Shown here: positions 33,976-43,737 of the stretch, piece by piece
How the letters are laid out: every line of letters starts with the position of its first letter
How positions within the stretch are numbered: position 1 is the stretch's first letter
Source of the DNA: Prevotella sp. E13-17
GTDB lineage: Bacteria > Bacteroidota > Bacteroidia > Bacteroidales > Bacteroidaceae
Direction: 5' to 3'
Assembly (NCBI RefSeq): GCF_022024035.1
Contig: NZ_CP091787.1
Span: forward strand, 2,884,001-2,948,000
DNA length: 64,000 bases
Notes under the pieces: generated by a model
The model's database searches: none
What the model was told of the DNA's origin: nothing
The model's input: only the letters and a program-made list of their open reading frames with translations
Translations under genes and position numbers: made by a program

Positions 33976-34521
33976 ATGAACAAATTTGAAAAAACTAATG
34001 CACAGTTTGAGGCTGCAATAGCCGAATGTCGCGACATCTTTTCAAAGAAGCTGCACGACTACGGTGCATCGTGGCGCATCCTGCGCCCCTCATCGCTGAC
34101 CGACCAGCTGTTTATCAAAGCAAAGCGTATCCGTTCGCTGGAGATCAAACAAGAGTCGCTGGTAGGTGAAGGCATACGTCCCGAGTTTATGGCCTTGATA
34201 AACTATGGCATCGTGGGACTGATTCAATTGGAAAAGGGCTTTGCCGACGGCGTTGACATGAACAACGACGAAGCCTTGGCACTCTATGATCGCTATGCCA
34301 AGGAAGCCCTGGAGCTGATGAAGCGCAAGAACCACGACTACGACGAGGCGTGGCGCGACATGCGCGTCAGCAGCTACACAGACCTCATCTTGACCAAGAT
34401 TGAGCGCATTAAAGAAATAGAAGACTTAGGCGGAGCCACGCTGGTGAGCGAGGGCATTGATGCCAACTATATGGATATTATCAACTACGCGGTCTTCGGA
34501 CTGATTAAGTTGGAGAAGTGA
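33976..34521 (+). CDS. DUF1599 protein with two tandem domains
   Basis: 181 residues built from two similar halves of about 85 residues. The first is [20 protein letters not shown] ... KAKRIRSLE ... [20 protein letters not shown]. The second is [20 protein letters not shown] ... KIERIKEIE ... [23 protein letters not shown]1599 is a family of Bacteroidota proteins proposed to act on nucleotides; the activity is not established. The stop codon overlaps the GTG start of the next gene (GTGA, 34518-34521), so translation is coupled. Lipoprotein, DUF1599, DoxX-like, tpiA, SPOR and folE in this order is a gene neighbourhood I know from other Bacteroidales. Confidence 0.85.
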   Translation: MNKFEKTNAQFEAAIAECRDIFSKKLHDYGASWRILRPSSLTDQLFIKAKRIRSLEIKQESLVGEGIRPEFMALINYGIVGLIQLEKGFADGVDMNNDEALALYDRYAKEALELMKRKNHDYDEAWRDMRVSSYTDLILTKIERIKEIEDLGGATLVSEGIDANYMDIINYAVFGLIKLEK

Positions 34522-36434
34522 GAACGCTGATTGTAAACATAGCCCGCATGGTGCTGGCAGTGGTCTTCATCCTGTCTGGATTCGTCAAGGCCATCGACCC
34601 ACTCGGCACGCAATACAAGATTCAGGACTACCTGACGGCGATGCATCTGGGCAACTGGCTGCCAGACGCTGCGACCTTGGGACTGTCGGTAATGCTGGGC
34701 GCCACGGAATTTTGCTTAGGCATCTTCCTGATGTTTGCCATCAGAAGAAAACTGTCTTCGCGCCTGTCGCTGGTCATCATGCTGGCAATGACGCCGCTGA
34801 CACTATGGCTGGCCATCAGCAACCCCATAAGAGACTGCGGATGTTTTGGCGACGCCATCATTCTCACCAACTGGCAGACATTCTGGAAAAACGTGGTACT
34901 GCTGCTGGCTGCCATCATCGTAGCCCACAACCCCACAAGGATGTTTCGCTTTATCAGCGAGCCGAATCAATGGCTGGTCATCAACTACACGGTATTGTTC
35001 ATATTGATAACCTCGACATGGTGTCTTTACGACAAACCGCTGTTTGACTTCCGTCCTTACCGCGTAGGAACCGACCTGAGGGAAGGCTGGCAACGCATGA
35101 TGGAAGGTGAGGACTCGCCCTACGCCGACTTGTTTATAGAGCGCGACGGTGAAGACATCACAGAACAGGTGCTGAACGACAGCAGCTACACGATGTTGCT
35201 CATCTCGCCTCATCTGGAATTGGCCGACGACTCGCAACTTGATGTCATCAATGAGCTCTACGAGTACACCAAGGACAATGGCTATGCCTTCTACGGACTC
35301 ACGGCAAGCGGTGAGAAGGCCGTGAACCAATGGCGCGACATGACAGGTGCCGAATACGCATTCTATCAGACCGACGACGTGTTGCTGAAGACGGTCATAC
35401 GCAGTAACCCCGGACTGTTGCTGCTGCACGACGGCACCATCATACAGAAATGGAGCCACAACCGGCTACCAGAGCTTGACAGCAGCAAGCCTCTGCACGA
35501 ACTGCCAGAGGGCACCATACAGGAAGACTCGGTGGCACACCGCATTGCCATGCTCATGTTGTGGTTCGTACTCCCGCTCACACTGCTTAGCCTAGCAGAC
35601 CGCATGTGGATGTGGACCAAATGGATTAGAATGAAAACCAATCGTTTAACACCAACAATAAAAAAAGAAAAGAAAATGAGAAAGAAAATTGTAGCAGGTA
35701 ACTGGAAGATGAACATGAATCTTCAGGATGGTATCGCTCTTGCAAAAGAGCTGAACGAGACACTGAAAGCAGAGAAGCCCAACTGCGGTGTAGTCATTTG
35801 CACCCCATTCATTCACTTGGCTTCTATCGCTCAGTTCCTCGATCAGTCTATCATCGGTCTGGGTGCAGAGAACTGCGCAGACAAGGAGAAGGGTGCTTTC
35901 ACTGGTGAGGTTTCTGCCGAGATGGTAAAGAGCACTGGTGCTCAGTATGTCATCCTGGGCCACTCAGAGCGTCGTGAGTACTACAAGGAGACTCCCGAGA
36001 TTCTGAAGGAGAAGGTGCTGCTGGCTCAGAAGAACGACCTGAAGGTTATCTTCTGCATCGGCGAGTCACTCGAAGAGCGCGAGGCTGGCAAGCAGAACGA
36101 GGTTGTTAAGGCCGAGCTCGAGGGCAGCGTGTTCAACCTCTCAGAGGAGGACTTCCGCAAGATCGTTATCGCCTACGAGCCAATCTGGGCTATCGGTACT
36201 GGCAAGACCGCTACCGCAGAGCAGGCTGAGGAGATTCACGCATATATCCGTTCAATCATCGCTGAGAAATATGGTCAGGCTGTTGCCGACGACACCACCA
36301 TCCTCTATGGCGGTTCATGCAAGGCTTCAAACGCACCTGAGCTGTTCGCTAAGCCCGACATCGACGGTGGTTTGATTGGCGGTGCTTCTTTGAAGTGTGC
36401 AGACTTCAAGGGCATCATCGACGCCTTCAAATAA
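34518..36434 (+). CDS. DoxX-like membrane protein in one open frame with triosephosphate isomerase
   Basis: One uninterrupted frame of 638 residues. Residues 1-386 form a DoxX/BT_3928-type protein: helices at about 8-28 ([18 protein letters not shown]), 50-75, 80-98 and 115-135, then [20 protein letters not shown], a periplasmic thioredoxin-like part ([36 protein letters not shown]), and a last helix ([20 protein letters not shown]). Residues 387-638 are complete triosephosphate isomerase. The linker ([14 protein letters not shown]) is low-complexity and A-rich, as expected of a former intergenic gap. In other Bacteroidales these are separate genes, so this is either a recent read-through fusion or a one-base indel around 35640-35675. 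GTG start chosen from the overlap with DUF1599. Confidence 0.75.
   Translation: MRTLIVNIARMVLAVVFILSGFVKAIDPLGTQYKIQDYLTAMHLGNWLPDAATLGLSVMLGATEFCLGIFLMFAIRRKLSSRLSLVIMLAMTPLTLWLAISNPIRDCGCFGDAIILTNWQTFWKNVVLLLAAIIVAHNPTRMFRFISEPNQWLVINYTVLFILITSTWCLYDKPLFDFRPYRVGTDLREGWQRMMEGEDSPYADLFIERDGEDITEQVLNDSSYTMLLISPHLELADDSQLDVINELYEYTKDNGYAFYGLTASGEKAVNQWRDMTGAEYAFYQTDDVLLKTVIRSNPGLLLLHDGTIIQKWSHNRLPELDSSKPLHELPEGTIQEDSVAHRIAMLMLWFVLPLTLLSLADRMWMWTKWIRMKTNRLTPTIKKEKKMRKKIVAGNWKMNMNLQDGIALAKELNETLKAEKPNCGVVICTPFIHLASIAQFLDQSIIGLGAENCADKEKGAFTGEVSAEMVKSTGAQYVILGHSERREYYKETPEILKEKVLLAQKNDLKVIFCIGESLEEREAGKQNEVVKAELEGSVFNLSEEDFRKIVIAYEPIWAIGTGKTATAEQAEEIHAYIRSIIAEKYGQAVADDTTILYGGSCKASNAPELFAKPDIDGGLIGGASLKCADFKGIIDAFK
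35676..36434 (+). CDS. tpiA: Triosephosphate isomerase (252 aa, probable independent start)
   Basis: Interconverts dihydroxyacetone phosphate and glyceraldehyde 3-phosphate in glycolysis. Starting at the internal ATG 35676 the protein is 252 residues, the normal TIM length. All key sites are present: NWKMN with the substrate lysine (about 13), GHSERR with the catalytic histidine (about 98), [16 protein letters not shown] with the catalytic glutamate and flexible loop (about 170), and the phosphate-binding GGSCKASN and GGLIGGASL. Codon choice becomes that of a highly expressed gene from this ATG onward. Preceding A-rich sequence (AAAAAAAGAAAAGAAA) resembles Bacteroidota initiation regions. I expect a soluble enzyme made from this start even though the frame is fused to the DoxX-like gene. 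Confidence 0.9.
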   Translation: MRKKIVAGNWKMNMNLQDGIALAKELNETLKAEKPNCGVVICTPFIHLASIAQFLDQSIIGLGAENCADKEKGAFTGEVSAEMVKSTGAQYVILGHSERREYYKETPEILKEKVLLAQKNDLKVIFCIGESLEEREAGKQNEVVKAELEGSVFNLSEEDFRKIVIAYEPIWAIGTGKTATAEQAEEIHAYIRSIIAEKYGQAVADDTTILYGGSCKASNAPELFAKPDIDGGLIGGASLKCADFKGIIDAFK

Positions 36435-36446
36435 AGAAATGAAAGT

Positions 36447-37061
36447 ATGATGAAGCTGTTCTTCACCATATTAACTCTGTGTGCCGGCATTGCTGTCAAT
36501 GCCGACGCACAGACTTTCACCCAACGTGTTCAGCAGACCACGCCGGGAGGAGCTCGCGTTACCATTCACCAAGACAAACAGCTTGAAGACTTGGTGAACG
36601 GCACTCACACGTCTGCCAAAACAACAAAGACAACTTCGACCAAGCCTGCCACTAAGCCAGCCGCCAAACCGGCTGCCACAACAAAGACGGTAACGACCGC
36701 CACAAGGACGACAACTGCAAGCAACAACGCACATGCAGAAGTCGCCAACAGCGCAGCAAGCAACACAGTGGACACTGTGGCTGCACCGAAACATTATCAT
36801 AAAGCCATTGGCTATCGTATTCAGGTATTTGCAGGAGGCAACACACGCAGTGACCGCCAGAAAGCAGAGAAAACAGGCAACGCGCTCAAACAGCTGTTCC
36901 CAGGCGAAGAAGTATATGTGCACTTCTATTCTCCCCGATGGATCTGCCGCATGGGTAACTATCGAAACTACGAAGACGCGAAAGCAAAAGTAGAAGAAGT
37001 ACGCAAACTGGGCTATGAGTCTGCCACCATCGTGAAAGGCAAAATCAGCGTTGCAGAATAA
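36447..37061 (+). CDS. Secreted SPOR-domain protein
   Basis: 204 residues. Signal peptide ([21 protein letters not shown]), a short basic N-terminal part, a Thr/Lys/Ala/Pro-rich linker (about 50-95, [12 protein letters not shown]), and a C-terminal SPOR domain (about 125-200: [57 protein letters not shown]). SPOR domains bind denuded peptidoglycan strands. It starts 12 bp after tpiA and overlaps or abuts folE. Confidence 0.9.
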   Translation: MMKLFFTILTLCAGIAVNADAQTFTQRVQQTTPGGARVTIHQDKQLEDLVNGTHTSAKTTKTTSTKPATKPAAKPAATTKTVTTATRTTTASNNAHAEVANSAASNTVDTVAAPKHYHKAIGYRIQVFAGGNTRSDRQKAEKTGNALKQLFPGEEVYVHFYSPRWICRMGNYRNYEDAKAKVEEVRKLGYESATIVKGKISVAE

Positions 37062-37071
37062 ACATGTCATC

Positions 37072-37641
37072 ATGGAATCAGAAAAGAAAACAGAAGAACT
37101 TGCATCACACTATAAAAGTATCATAGAACTGCTGGGCGAGAACACAGAGCGCGAAGGGCTGCTGAAGACACCCACCCGCGTAGCCAAAGCCATGCAGGTG
37201 TTGACACGAGGCTATGAGATGGATGCCCATAAGGTGCTGACAGATGCTCTCTTCAAGGAGGACTACAGCCAGATGGTCATCGTTAAAGACATCGACTTCT
37301 TCTCACTCTGCGAGCATCACATGTTGCCCATGTACGGCAAGGTACACGTGGCATACATCCCCAACGGCTACATCACCGGCCTATCAAAGATTGCCCGCGT
37401 GGTAGATATCTACAGTCATAGACTCCAAGTACAAGAGCGCATGACGCTGCAAATCCGTAAATGTATAGAAGAGACGCTTCATCCTTTAGGTGTGATGGTT
37501 GTCGTAGAAGCTAAGCATATGTGCATGCAGATGCGAGGTGTAGAGAAGCAGAACTCGGTGACAACAACAAGTGAGTTCAGTGGAGCCTTCAAACAGGCAA
37601 AGACCCGTCAGGAGTTCATGAACCTGATTCATAACTCATAA
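37072..37641 (+). CDS. folE: GTP cyclohydrolase I
   Basis: First enzyme of folate/tetrahydrobiopterin synthesis, GTP to dihydroneopterin triphosphate. 189 residues from the ATG at 37072; the frame extends to a TTG at 37051 inside the SPOR gene, but the ATG gives the usual length and non-overlapping genes. The active-site region [20 protein letters not shown] contains the zinc Cys and His pair, [20 protein letters not shown] the substrate-binding part, and [11 protein letters not shown] the third zinc ligand. All are intact. It is the last enzyme gene of the cluster. Confidence 0.96.
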   Translation: MESEKKTEELASHYKSIIELLGENTEREGLLKTPTRVAKAMQVLTRGYEMDAHKVLTDALFKEDYSQMVIVKDIDFFSLCEHHMLPMYGKVHVAYIPNGYITGLSKIARVVDIYSHRLQVQERMTLQIRKCIEETLHPLGVMVVVEAKHMCMQMRGVEKQNSVTTTSEFSGAFKQAKTRQEFMNLIHNS

Positions 37642-37724
37642 GCACAGCAGACGACGCAACGTCATTGTGTCACGGCACAACAGTGTCAATCTTAAGTGAA
37701 ATAAACTAATCATTAATAACGTAT

Positions 37725-38315
37725 ATGTATCAGTCAGGTGGCGGTTCTTTCCGCAAACGAGAATCACTTAGCTACGAGTTCACTCACAGTTGTATGGGGC
37801 GACTTGTCATCACAGGTGCCATCCTTGGTGTCTTGTCTATCATTCTGGCCATCTTCTGCCCATCAGAAGAGCGCATGCGCACTGTCATGGAAGACGATAT
37901 CCGTCAGTGCATCAACGCTCATGACAGCATCAATGGCGACTGGATAGACAATGCGCTCAGCAACTTCAGCTATATGTTCACCACTGCCGACACCATCAGT
38001 GAGGTTGAGATGTACAAACTGTTCAAGAAGAACAACCGATTGGAATATCACGACCACACCATCTTTGCCACCATGAACCTATGCAACAACTTCCGTCCCG
38101 ATGGCGTTCGCTGCGGCATAGGCATCCTCGGCATTGTCATTCCCACCATCAAATACAATGACTTTCTGCTCGTTGTAGGATCACTCCGAAAAGATTACAA
38201 TCAACTCATCATAGAGAACAACCCTATCAACAATCAGGAAGAAGAAGAGGACGAGAGCGAGGTATTTGGAGAGAACCCTGACTTTGGAGGTGTCTTCGAA
38301 TATCACGAGAACTAA
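37725..38315 (+). CDS. Small membrane protein of unknown function (196 aa)
   Basis: Not recognised. A short polar N-terminus with SGGGSFRKRES, one transmembrane helix (about 27-47, LVITGAILGVLSIILAIFCP), then an extracytoplasmic alpha/beta domain (NFSYMFTTADTISEVEMYKL, IGILGIVIPTIKYNDFLLVV) and an acidic tail (NNQEEEEDESEVFGENP). It starts 84 bp after folE. Its stop codon overlaps that of the convergent P-type ATPase gene by four bases. Confidence 0.75.
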   Translation: MYQSGGGSFRKRESLSYEFTHSCMGRLVITGAILGVLSIILAIFCPSEERMRTVMEDDIRQCINAHDSINGDWIDNALSNFSYMFTTADTISEVEMYKLFKKNNRLEYHDHTIFATMNLCNNFRPDGVRCGIGILGIVIPTIKYNDFLLVVGSLRKDYNQLIIENNPINNQEEEEDESEVFGENPDFGGVFEYHEN

Positions 38316-40270
38316 TGCTGTCTCAATGCGCGCATCGCATTGAGAACAGCCAGTACGGTCACACCCACATCAGCGAATACTGCCATCCACATGGTAGCAA
38401 CGCCAAAGGTTGCTAACACAAGCACCATCGTCTTGACACCAATGGCAAAGAGCACGTTCTGACGGGCAATAGCTAAGGTTCTGCGAGCGATACGTATGGC
38501 CAACGCAATCTTTGAGGGTTGGTCGTCCATCAACACGACATCGGCAGCCTCGATGGCTGCATCGCTGCCAAGCCCTCCCATTGCAATACCAACATCGGCC
38601 CGTGCCAGCACGGGTGCATCATTGATACCATCGCCTACGAAAGCCAGTCGGCTGTCAGGTGACAAACTCTCTACTATATTCACTTTATCTTCAGGAAGAA
38701 GCTCAGCATGATATTCCGTCAGTCCGAGCTTATCCGCCACATCGGCTGCCACCTCTTTTCTATCTCCAGTGAGCATTACGAGCCGTTGGATGCCTAATTC
38801 CCGCAACTGACTGATCGCACTTGCGCTATCACTCTTCACCTGATCGTTAATCACGATATGACCAGCATATTGTCCATTGATAGCCACATGGATAATCGTA
38901 CCTACATGATGACAATCGTGCCACTTTGCACCGACACTGTCCATCATCTTGGTATTTCCGACACAAACATCCATATCGCCAATCTTCGCTCTTACGCCAT
39001 GCCCCGATATCTCCTGCACATCGCTGACGCTACAGCCATCTGTAGCCTCATCAGGGAAGGCGTCACGCAAGGCAGCACCAATCGGATGCGTTGAGAAGTG
39101 CTCCACATGAGCGGCAAGATGCAACAACTGATGCGCATCGTACTCTTCTGGATGAACAGCAGTCACAGCAAACTGTCCGTGGGTCAACGTGCCCGTTTTG
39201 TCGAAAACCACCGTATCCAGTTGTGACAACACGTCAATATAGTTAGCCCCCTTTATCAGGATACCCTTTCGTGATGCGCCACCAAGACCGCCAAAGAATG
39301 TCAGCGGTACGCTGATGACCAACGCACAAGGGCAAGAGACTACCAGGAACATCAAGGCACGATAGAACCAGGTAGCGAACGTTCCACCGCCCAACAACGG
39401 AGGCAGAACGGCAATGCCAACAGCCAAGAACACGACCACCGGCGTATAGATGCGGGCAAAACGGGTGATAAAGGTTTCACTCTTTGACTTACTCTCACTC
39501 GCATTCTCTACCAGATTGATGATCTTCGACACCGTGCTCTCACCAAAAGCCTTCGTGGTACGCACCCTGACAACACCTTGCAGGTTGATACATCCCGAGA
39601 TGACCTCATCCTGTTCAGTAACATCACGAGGTACACTCTCTCCGGTCAGCGCCACGGTATTCAAGGCAGACGTGCCTTCAACAACAATACCATCCAATGG
39701 CACCTTCTCACCTGGGCGCACCAAGATGGTCTCACCTACGCCCACTTCTTCAGGTGCCACGTCAAGCACAGCACCCTCTCGCTCCACATGAGCCACATCA
39801 GGACGAATGTCCATCAAGTGTGAAATGCTCTCACGACTCTTTCCTTCTGCATAGCCCTCAAAAAGTTCACCAACCTGAAAGAACAGCATCACGAAGACGG
39901 CCTCTGGATATTCGCCAATACAAAGAGCGCCTATCGTGGCTATCGACATGAGGAAGTGTTCATTGAAAGCATCACCATGTGCCAGACCTTCCACCGCTTC
40001 TTTCAAGGTTCCGAACCCAACAAGCAAATATGGAACCAAATAGACCAACAACAACTGCCACCGCGGCCATGCTAAATATTGCTCCATCAAGAAGGCGCCT
40101 GCCAGCAGTACAGCCGTTACGACAATCAGTGTCAACTGACCTTTTAAACCGTGATGGTGCTCATGATGATGTTCATGACCTTCGTGATGATGCTCGTGAT
40201 GATGCTCATGACCATCGTGAGCATGTTCGTGCGAGCAGCATGTGTACTCTTGATGATGATTGTGTGCCAT
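38312..40270 (-). CDS. zntA: Zinc/cadmium-exporting P1B-type ATPase
   Basis: 652 residues from ATG 40270; the frame runs further upstream, but MAHNHHQEYTCCSHEHAHDG is the natural start and lies just after the promoter. The N-terminal metal site is a histidine-rich tail (about 1-40, HEHHHEHHHEGHEHHHEHHH) instead of a ferredoxin-like HMA domain. The rest is canonical: actuator with TGESVPRD, TM6 CPC motif (VVSCPCALVISVPL, about 315), phosphorylation site DKTGTLTHGQF (about 357), STHPIGAAL, GDGINDAPVLARAD. GVKTMVL in TM7 and DVGVTVLAVLNA in TM8 match the Zn/Cd/Pb subgroup (lysine and aspartate). A GTTGCAAA operator candidate overlaps the promoter. Confidence 0.93.
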   Translation of the reverse strand: MAHNHHQEYTCCSHEHAHDGHEHHHEHHHEGHEHHHEHHHGLKGQLTLIVVTAVLLAGAFLMEQYLAWPRWQLLLVYLVPYLLVGFGTLKEAVEGLAHGDAFNEHFLMSIATIGALCIGEYPEAVFVMLFFQVGELFEGYAEGKSRESISHLMDIRPDVAHVEREGAVLDVAPEEVGVGETILVRPGEKVPLDGIVVEGTSALNTVALTGESVPRDVTEQDEVISGCINLQGVVRVRTTKAFGESTVSKIINLVENASESKSKSETFITRFARIYTPVVVFLAVGIAVLPPLLGGGTFATWFYRALMFLVVSCPCALVISVPLTFFGGLGGASRKGILIKGANYIDVLSQLDTVVFDKTGTLTHGQFAVTAVHPEEYDAHQLLHLAAHVEHFSTHPIGAALRDAFPDEATDGCSVSDVQEISGHGVRAKIGDMDVCVGNTKMMDSVGAKWHDCHHVGTIIHVAINGQYAGHIVINDQVKSDSASAISQLRELGIQRLVMLTGDRKEVAADVADKLGLTEYHAELLPEDKVNIVESLSPDSRLAFVGDGINDAPVLARADVGIAMGGLGSDAAIEAADVVLMDDQPSKIALAIRIARRTLAIARQNVLFAIGVKTMVLVLATFGVATMWMAVFADVGVTVLAVLNAMRALRQH

Positions 40271-40308
40271 TGTCCTTACCTTATTTATATAATATATGTT
40301 ATCTTTCT

Positions 40309-40350
40309 GGTTGCAAAGGTAAGAACTTTCGTTTGCAACCAAGTTGCAAA
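40309..40350 (-). promoter_or_regulatory. zntA promoter with GTTGCAAA half-sites
   Basis: TTTGCAAC-CAA-GTTGCAAA (40332-40350) is a perfect palindrome. A third half-site GTTGCAAA (40310-40317) overlaps the minus-strand -7 element (TACCTTTG, 40313-40320 region). The placement suggests repression by a metal-sensing regulator; none is encoded nearby. Confidence 0.6.
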
Positions 40351-40381
40351 AAAAATGGAACCCGCCAAACTGACGGGTTCC
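40350..40381 (-). terminator. Terminator of the Oar-like TonB receptor gene
   Basis: GGAACCCG (40357-40364) and CGGGTTCC (40374-40381) form a perfect stem; on the minus strand ATTTTTTTT follows. It lies directly after the stop codon and just before the zntA promoter. Confidence 0.85.
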
Positions 40382-40387
40382 TATCTC

Positions 40388-43300
40388 TTAGTTAAAGAAG
40401 TATTTAAGTCCGATGCTGGCGTACCAACACTGTCCTACGTCGTAGCTCCACGTCCATGTCTCAGTCTTACCACTGATAACGGCTGGCGTCGAGAACAACG
40501 GATACCCTTCTGCGTCCTTGCCAGCATAGGTCAGGATGCGAGCATCATTGCCTATGGCCGGATTCAGATACTTAGCCACTCCCCACGTAGAATCGAAGAA
40601 GTTCAGCACGTTCTTCATATCAAAACTCAGCTGCAACTTATGTTTGGTATCCCTAACATTGAAGTTAAAGTCATGCTTATAGCTGAAGTCTATGCGATGT
40701 ACCCATGGACAAGGGTCTCCATAAGTCCCAGCATATTCACCCTGATGCCTCTTTAGATAGTCATTGCTATGAACAAAGTCCATGAAGCGCTTCATATCAT
40801 CTTCTGAGGTGAAGCGGAACTCTCCCTTGCCGACTCCCACCTGATCATCTCGTGGAATATAGACCAGATCATAGGAATACCCATCCTGATTCATGTCGTT
40901 AGTCAGCATATAAGACACATTATTCGTCATCGTATAGCCCGTAGAAGCATCTACACGCACACCGCCATGACTACCCTCATAGATAAAACTATAATGGTTG
41001 CCCGACTTATCATGCAGCGAAGCCGAAGCCACAAAACGATCAGGAATCACGAATAGCGAGTTGTGAAGTCCCACCTCGTTAGGTCCCTTATACGAAGGAA
41101 TATTTGCAAACGTAGATGAAGGGTCATTGCCAGGCATGCCCGACACCTCCTTCTGTACCGTATGCGTATAGGCAGCCATCAGGTCTAACCATTTGAAAGG
41201 CTTGGCCGTCACGGTAACATTGCCCAGCCATCCATAGCCCTTACTCGTGTTAGACAGCACATAAGCGTTGGGCAATGCCTTCCCATTGGCATCCGTATAT
41301 TTCACATTTACAAATTCAGGACGACAGTCTGCCCCTTTGAACAGAGGTTGCTCTTTAGAGCTATAGTAGCTCCAATCCTGAATATACACATCATTGATAT
41401 TCTTGTTCACGACGCCCTCCAAGGTCACCGTCATGGGGAAAGCCACCGGCACCTGATAGTCAACAGCTAATGATGTCTTCCACACCTGCGGCAGTTTAAA
41501 GTCTCTGACCACCCCACTGATAGTAGAACCCGCCTGACCATCCTCTGGTGTGATATTAGCAGGACCGAGTCCGTTGGTCGTTACATAACGATACAAGTCC
41601 ATGCGAGTCTTGATATCACCGGCAAAATGCTTTGCCATAGCCTCTTCACCGATGTTCAAGCCCTTGTTCAGTCCCGTCGTGTTCCAGATACCATTATACT
41701 GCAGCATGTTTGAGCTTGATGGCATATTCGTAAGGAACACTAAAGGCAGACGGCCCTGAAACAAGCCCGTACCTCCACGTACCTTCAGACTCTTGTCGCC
41801 AAACACATCCCAAACCACGCCCACACGTGGAGAGATGGTCAGATTGTTGTCAGGCCATTTTCCTGTGTCCAACGAGCGACCGTTATAGTCAATCGCAGCA
41901 ATGGCATTGTTGGTCATGAGATCCTTGTTGTCGAAGATCAGTTCGTCAAGACGCAACCCATAGGTCAACTTCAAGTTAGAGCGAAGTTCCCATTCATCCT
42001 GCAGATAGAATCCCAGACGATGATTGCGCACTCTCACTGCCGGTTCCATCTCTCCGTTATAGCCATAGGTCAGTGCCACCACCTCTGGGGCTGCCCCCGT
42101 CAGGAAGTCGTCAATAGATCTATAGCGATAGTAACCCGTACCATTTCGCATGTAAATATTGTCGGCCATCTTGTATTCATAACTGATGCCCGCCATAATT
42201 TTGTGCCTTCCCAGATAGTAGGTTGCATCATCCTTGACGTTCCACACATCATTATGAATACCCGTTTTCCACGAGAACAGTTCATGTCCCAGCGAAATAT
42301 AGTTGCCGCCGGCACCATCCAAGATATCAACAAACGGGAAATCAGAAGAGTCTGTTGCACGCACATCATCCTTCTTCGTATAGGTAGCCAAGAACTGGTT
42401 CGAGATATTATCTGTCAGCCTACTGTTCAAGTCAATGGAGAAAGAGTGCACCTTGTTCTTCATCTGATAGAGCGAGTTAGCATAAGCCATTGCATATTGC
42501 GACAAGCGTCCATACGACGAGCGCTTGGCACCATCCATCGAGTTCACGTTTGTTGACTTCCACACGCTGTTGTCAGTAAAGTTATAGCGCAGAGCCAGAT
42601 GATGTTTATCTGTGATGTTCCAGTCTATTCGTGCCAGGAACTTATAGTTGTTATCGACTGCCGGATAGTTGGTCCACGAGCCAGTGCTGTATCCATACTT
42701 GTCTGCGACATACTGTGACACCCGTTCCAAGTCGCTCAATCTCACACGCGAGATATAGTTCGTGGGATCAGCGACGCCATCTTCCGACCCACGCCATCTG
42801 TTCACCACCGTAGGTGTCTTGGCCATTTCGCCATTGGCAAAGAAGAACAGTTTGTTCTTGATGATTGGTCCGCCCAGCGTGAATCCGTAAATCGTGTTCT
42901 GATCCTTCTCACGCGTACCGGCAATCTGTTCGCGGTTTACAGCATCCCCGTGCATATTTTCATTGCGATGATACACGTAAGCCGTCCCCCTTAGCGTGTT
43001 TGTACCCGACTTAGTAATGGCATTGACTCCGCCTCCGATAAAATCAGTCTGACGCACGTCATAGGGCGATATCAGTATCTGCATTTCCGCAATAGCGTCT
43101 ATTGAGATAGGATTGCCACCACCTGGCAGGTCCATGTTTGTTCCGAAATCATTATTGAAGTTGGCACCATCGATGGTAAAGTTAGCCGTTCGTCCGTCAC
43201 GACTTGCCAGAATCATGCCATTACCGCCGTAAGGTGACAGCCTGACGATATCCGTCAGCTGGCGGTTTGGGTTTGGCATGTTCTCTATCAGTCTTGCAGA

Positions 43301-43717
43301 AATGTTAGTCGATGGTCCCGTCTTCTGTGTCGTGAACTTCGATGTATTGCCGCTCACCACCACCTCATTCAGTTCGGTCGTGCTCTCAGCAAGCTTTGTG
43401 TCCAGCCTGGTCGTCTCACCGAGTTGCAATATAATGTCCTTTGTCACCGAGGGTTTGCATCCAATGTAGCTTACTGTCACCACATACGGGCCGCCGGGAC
43501 GCATGCCTTGGATTGTAAACAGTCCATTGCTATTGGTGATAGCCGTGTAGCGCGTACCCGAAGGTTCATGCACGGCCTGCACCGTAGCGCCAATGACAGT
43601 CTCTGTGCTTCCCATATAGGTGACAGCACCTGCCAAAGAAGAATTTGTAATCTGCGCAACAGCTGCCATGGATATAGTGAGCAGAGTTGCAATCACCAAT
43701 AATAATTTCTTATTCAT
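40388..43717 (-). CDS. Oar-like TonB-dependent receptor with N-terminal carboxypeptidase-regulatory-like domain
   Basis: 1109 residues. Signal peptide MNKKLLLVIATLLTISMAAVA, a Cna-B/carboxypeptidase-regulatory-like domain (about 25-115, SLAGAVTYMGSTETVIGATV and LFTIQGMRPGGPYVVTVSYI), LNEVVVSGN, a plug (NPNRQLTDIVRLSPYGGNGM, RTANFTIDGANFNNDFGTNM, GGGVNAITKSGTNTLRGTAY) and a large barrel ending WYASIGLKYFFN. The RTANFTIDGANFNNDFG and ITKSGTNTLRGTAYVYHRNE blocks place it with the Oar (adhesion/OmpA-related) group rather than the SusC group; no SusD is adjacent. It is 20 bp downstream of obgE on the same strand, so read-through from that operon is likely. The ligand is unknown. Confidence 0.9.
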   Translation of the reverse strand: MNKKLLLVIATLLTISMAAVAQITNSSLAGAVTYMGSTETVIGATVQAVHEPSGTRYTAITNSNGLFTIQGMRPGGPYVVTVSYIGCKPSVTKDIILQLGETTRLDTKLAESTTELNEVVVSGNTSKFTTQKTGPSTNISARLIENMPNPNRQLTDIVRLSPYGGNGMILASRDGRTANFTIDGANFNNDFGTNMDLPGGGNPISIDAIAEMQILISPYDVRQTDFIGGGVNAITKSGTNTLRGTAYVYHRNENMHGDAVNREQIAGTREKDQNTIYGFTLGGPIIKNKLFFFANGEMAKTPTVVNRWRGSEDGVADPTNYISRVRLSDLERVSQYVADKYGYSTGSWTNYPAVDNNYKFLARIDWNITDKHHLALRYNFTDNSVWKSTNVNSMDGAKRSSYGRLSQYAMAYANSLYQMKNKVHSFSIDLNSRLTDNISNQFLATYTKKDDVRATDSSDFPFVDILDGAGGNYISLGHELFSWKTGIHNDVWNVKDDATYYLGRHKIMAGISYEYKMADNIYMRNGTGYYRYRSIDDFLTGAAPEVVALTYGYNGEMEPAVRVRNHRLGFYLQDEWELRSNLKLTYGLRLDELIFDNKDLMTNNAIAAIDYNGRSLDTGKWPDNNLTISPRVGVVWDVFGDKSLKVRGGTGLFQGRLPLVFLTNMPSSSNMLQYNGIWNTTGLNKGLNIGEEAMAKHFAGDIKTRMDLYRYVTTNGLGPANITPEDGQAGSTISGVVRDFKLPQVWKTSLAVDYQVPVAFPMTVTLEGVVNKNINDVYIQDWSYYSSKEQPLFKGADCRPEFVNVKYTDANGKALPNAYVLSNTSKGYGWLGNVTVTAKPFKWLDLMAAYTHTVQKEVSGMPGNDPSSTFANIPSYKGPNEVGLHNSLFVIPDRFVASASLHDKSGNHYSFIYEGSHGGVRVDASTGYTMTNNVSYMLTNDMNQDGYSYDLVYIPRDDQVGVGKGEFRFTSEDDMKRFMDFVHSNDYLKRHQGEYAGTYGDPCPWVHRIDFSYKHDFNFNVRDTKHKLQLSFDMKNVLNFFDSTWGVAKYLNPAIGNDARILTYAGKDAEGYPLFSTPAVISGKTETWTWSYDVGQCWYASIGLKYFFN

Positions 43718-43737
43718 GTTAGTAGAAAACCGTTCAA

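Noticed and set aside
40145..40268. Possible low-complexity frameshift at the zntA 5' end
   Set aside because: The repetitive GATGATG/CATCATG DNA simply encodes the histidine-rich metal tail in frame.
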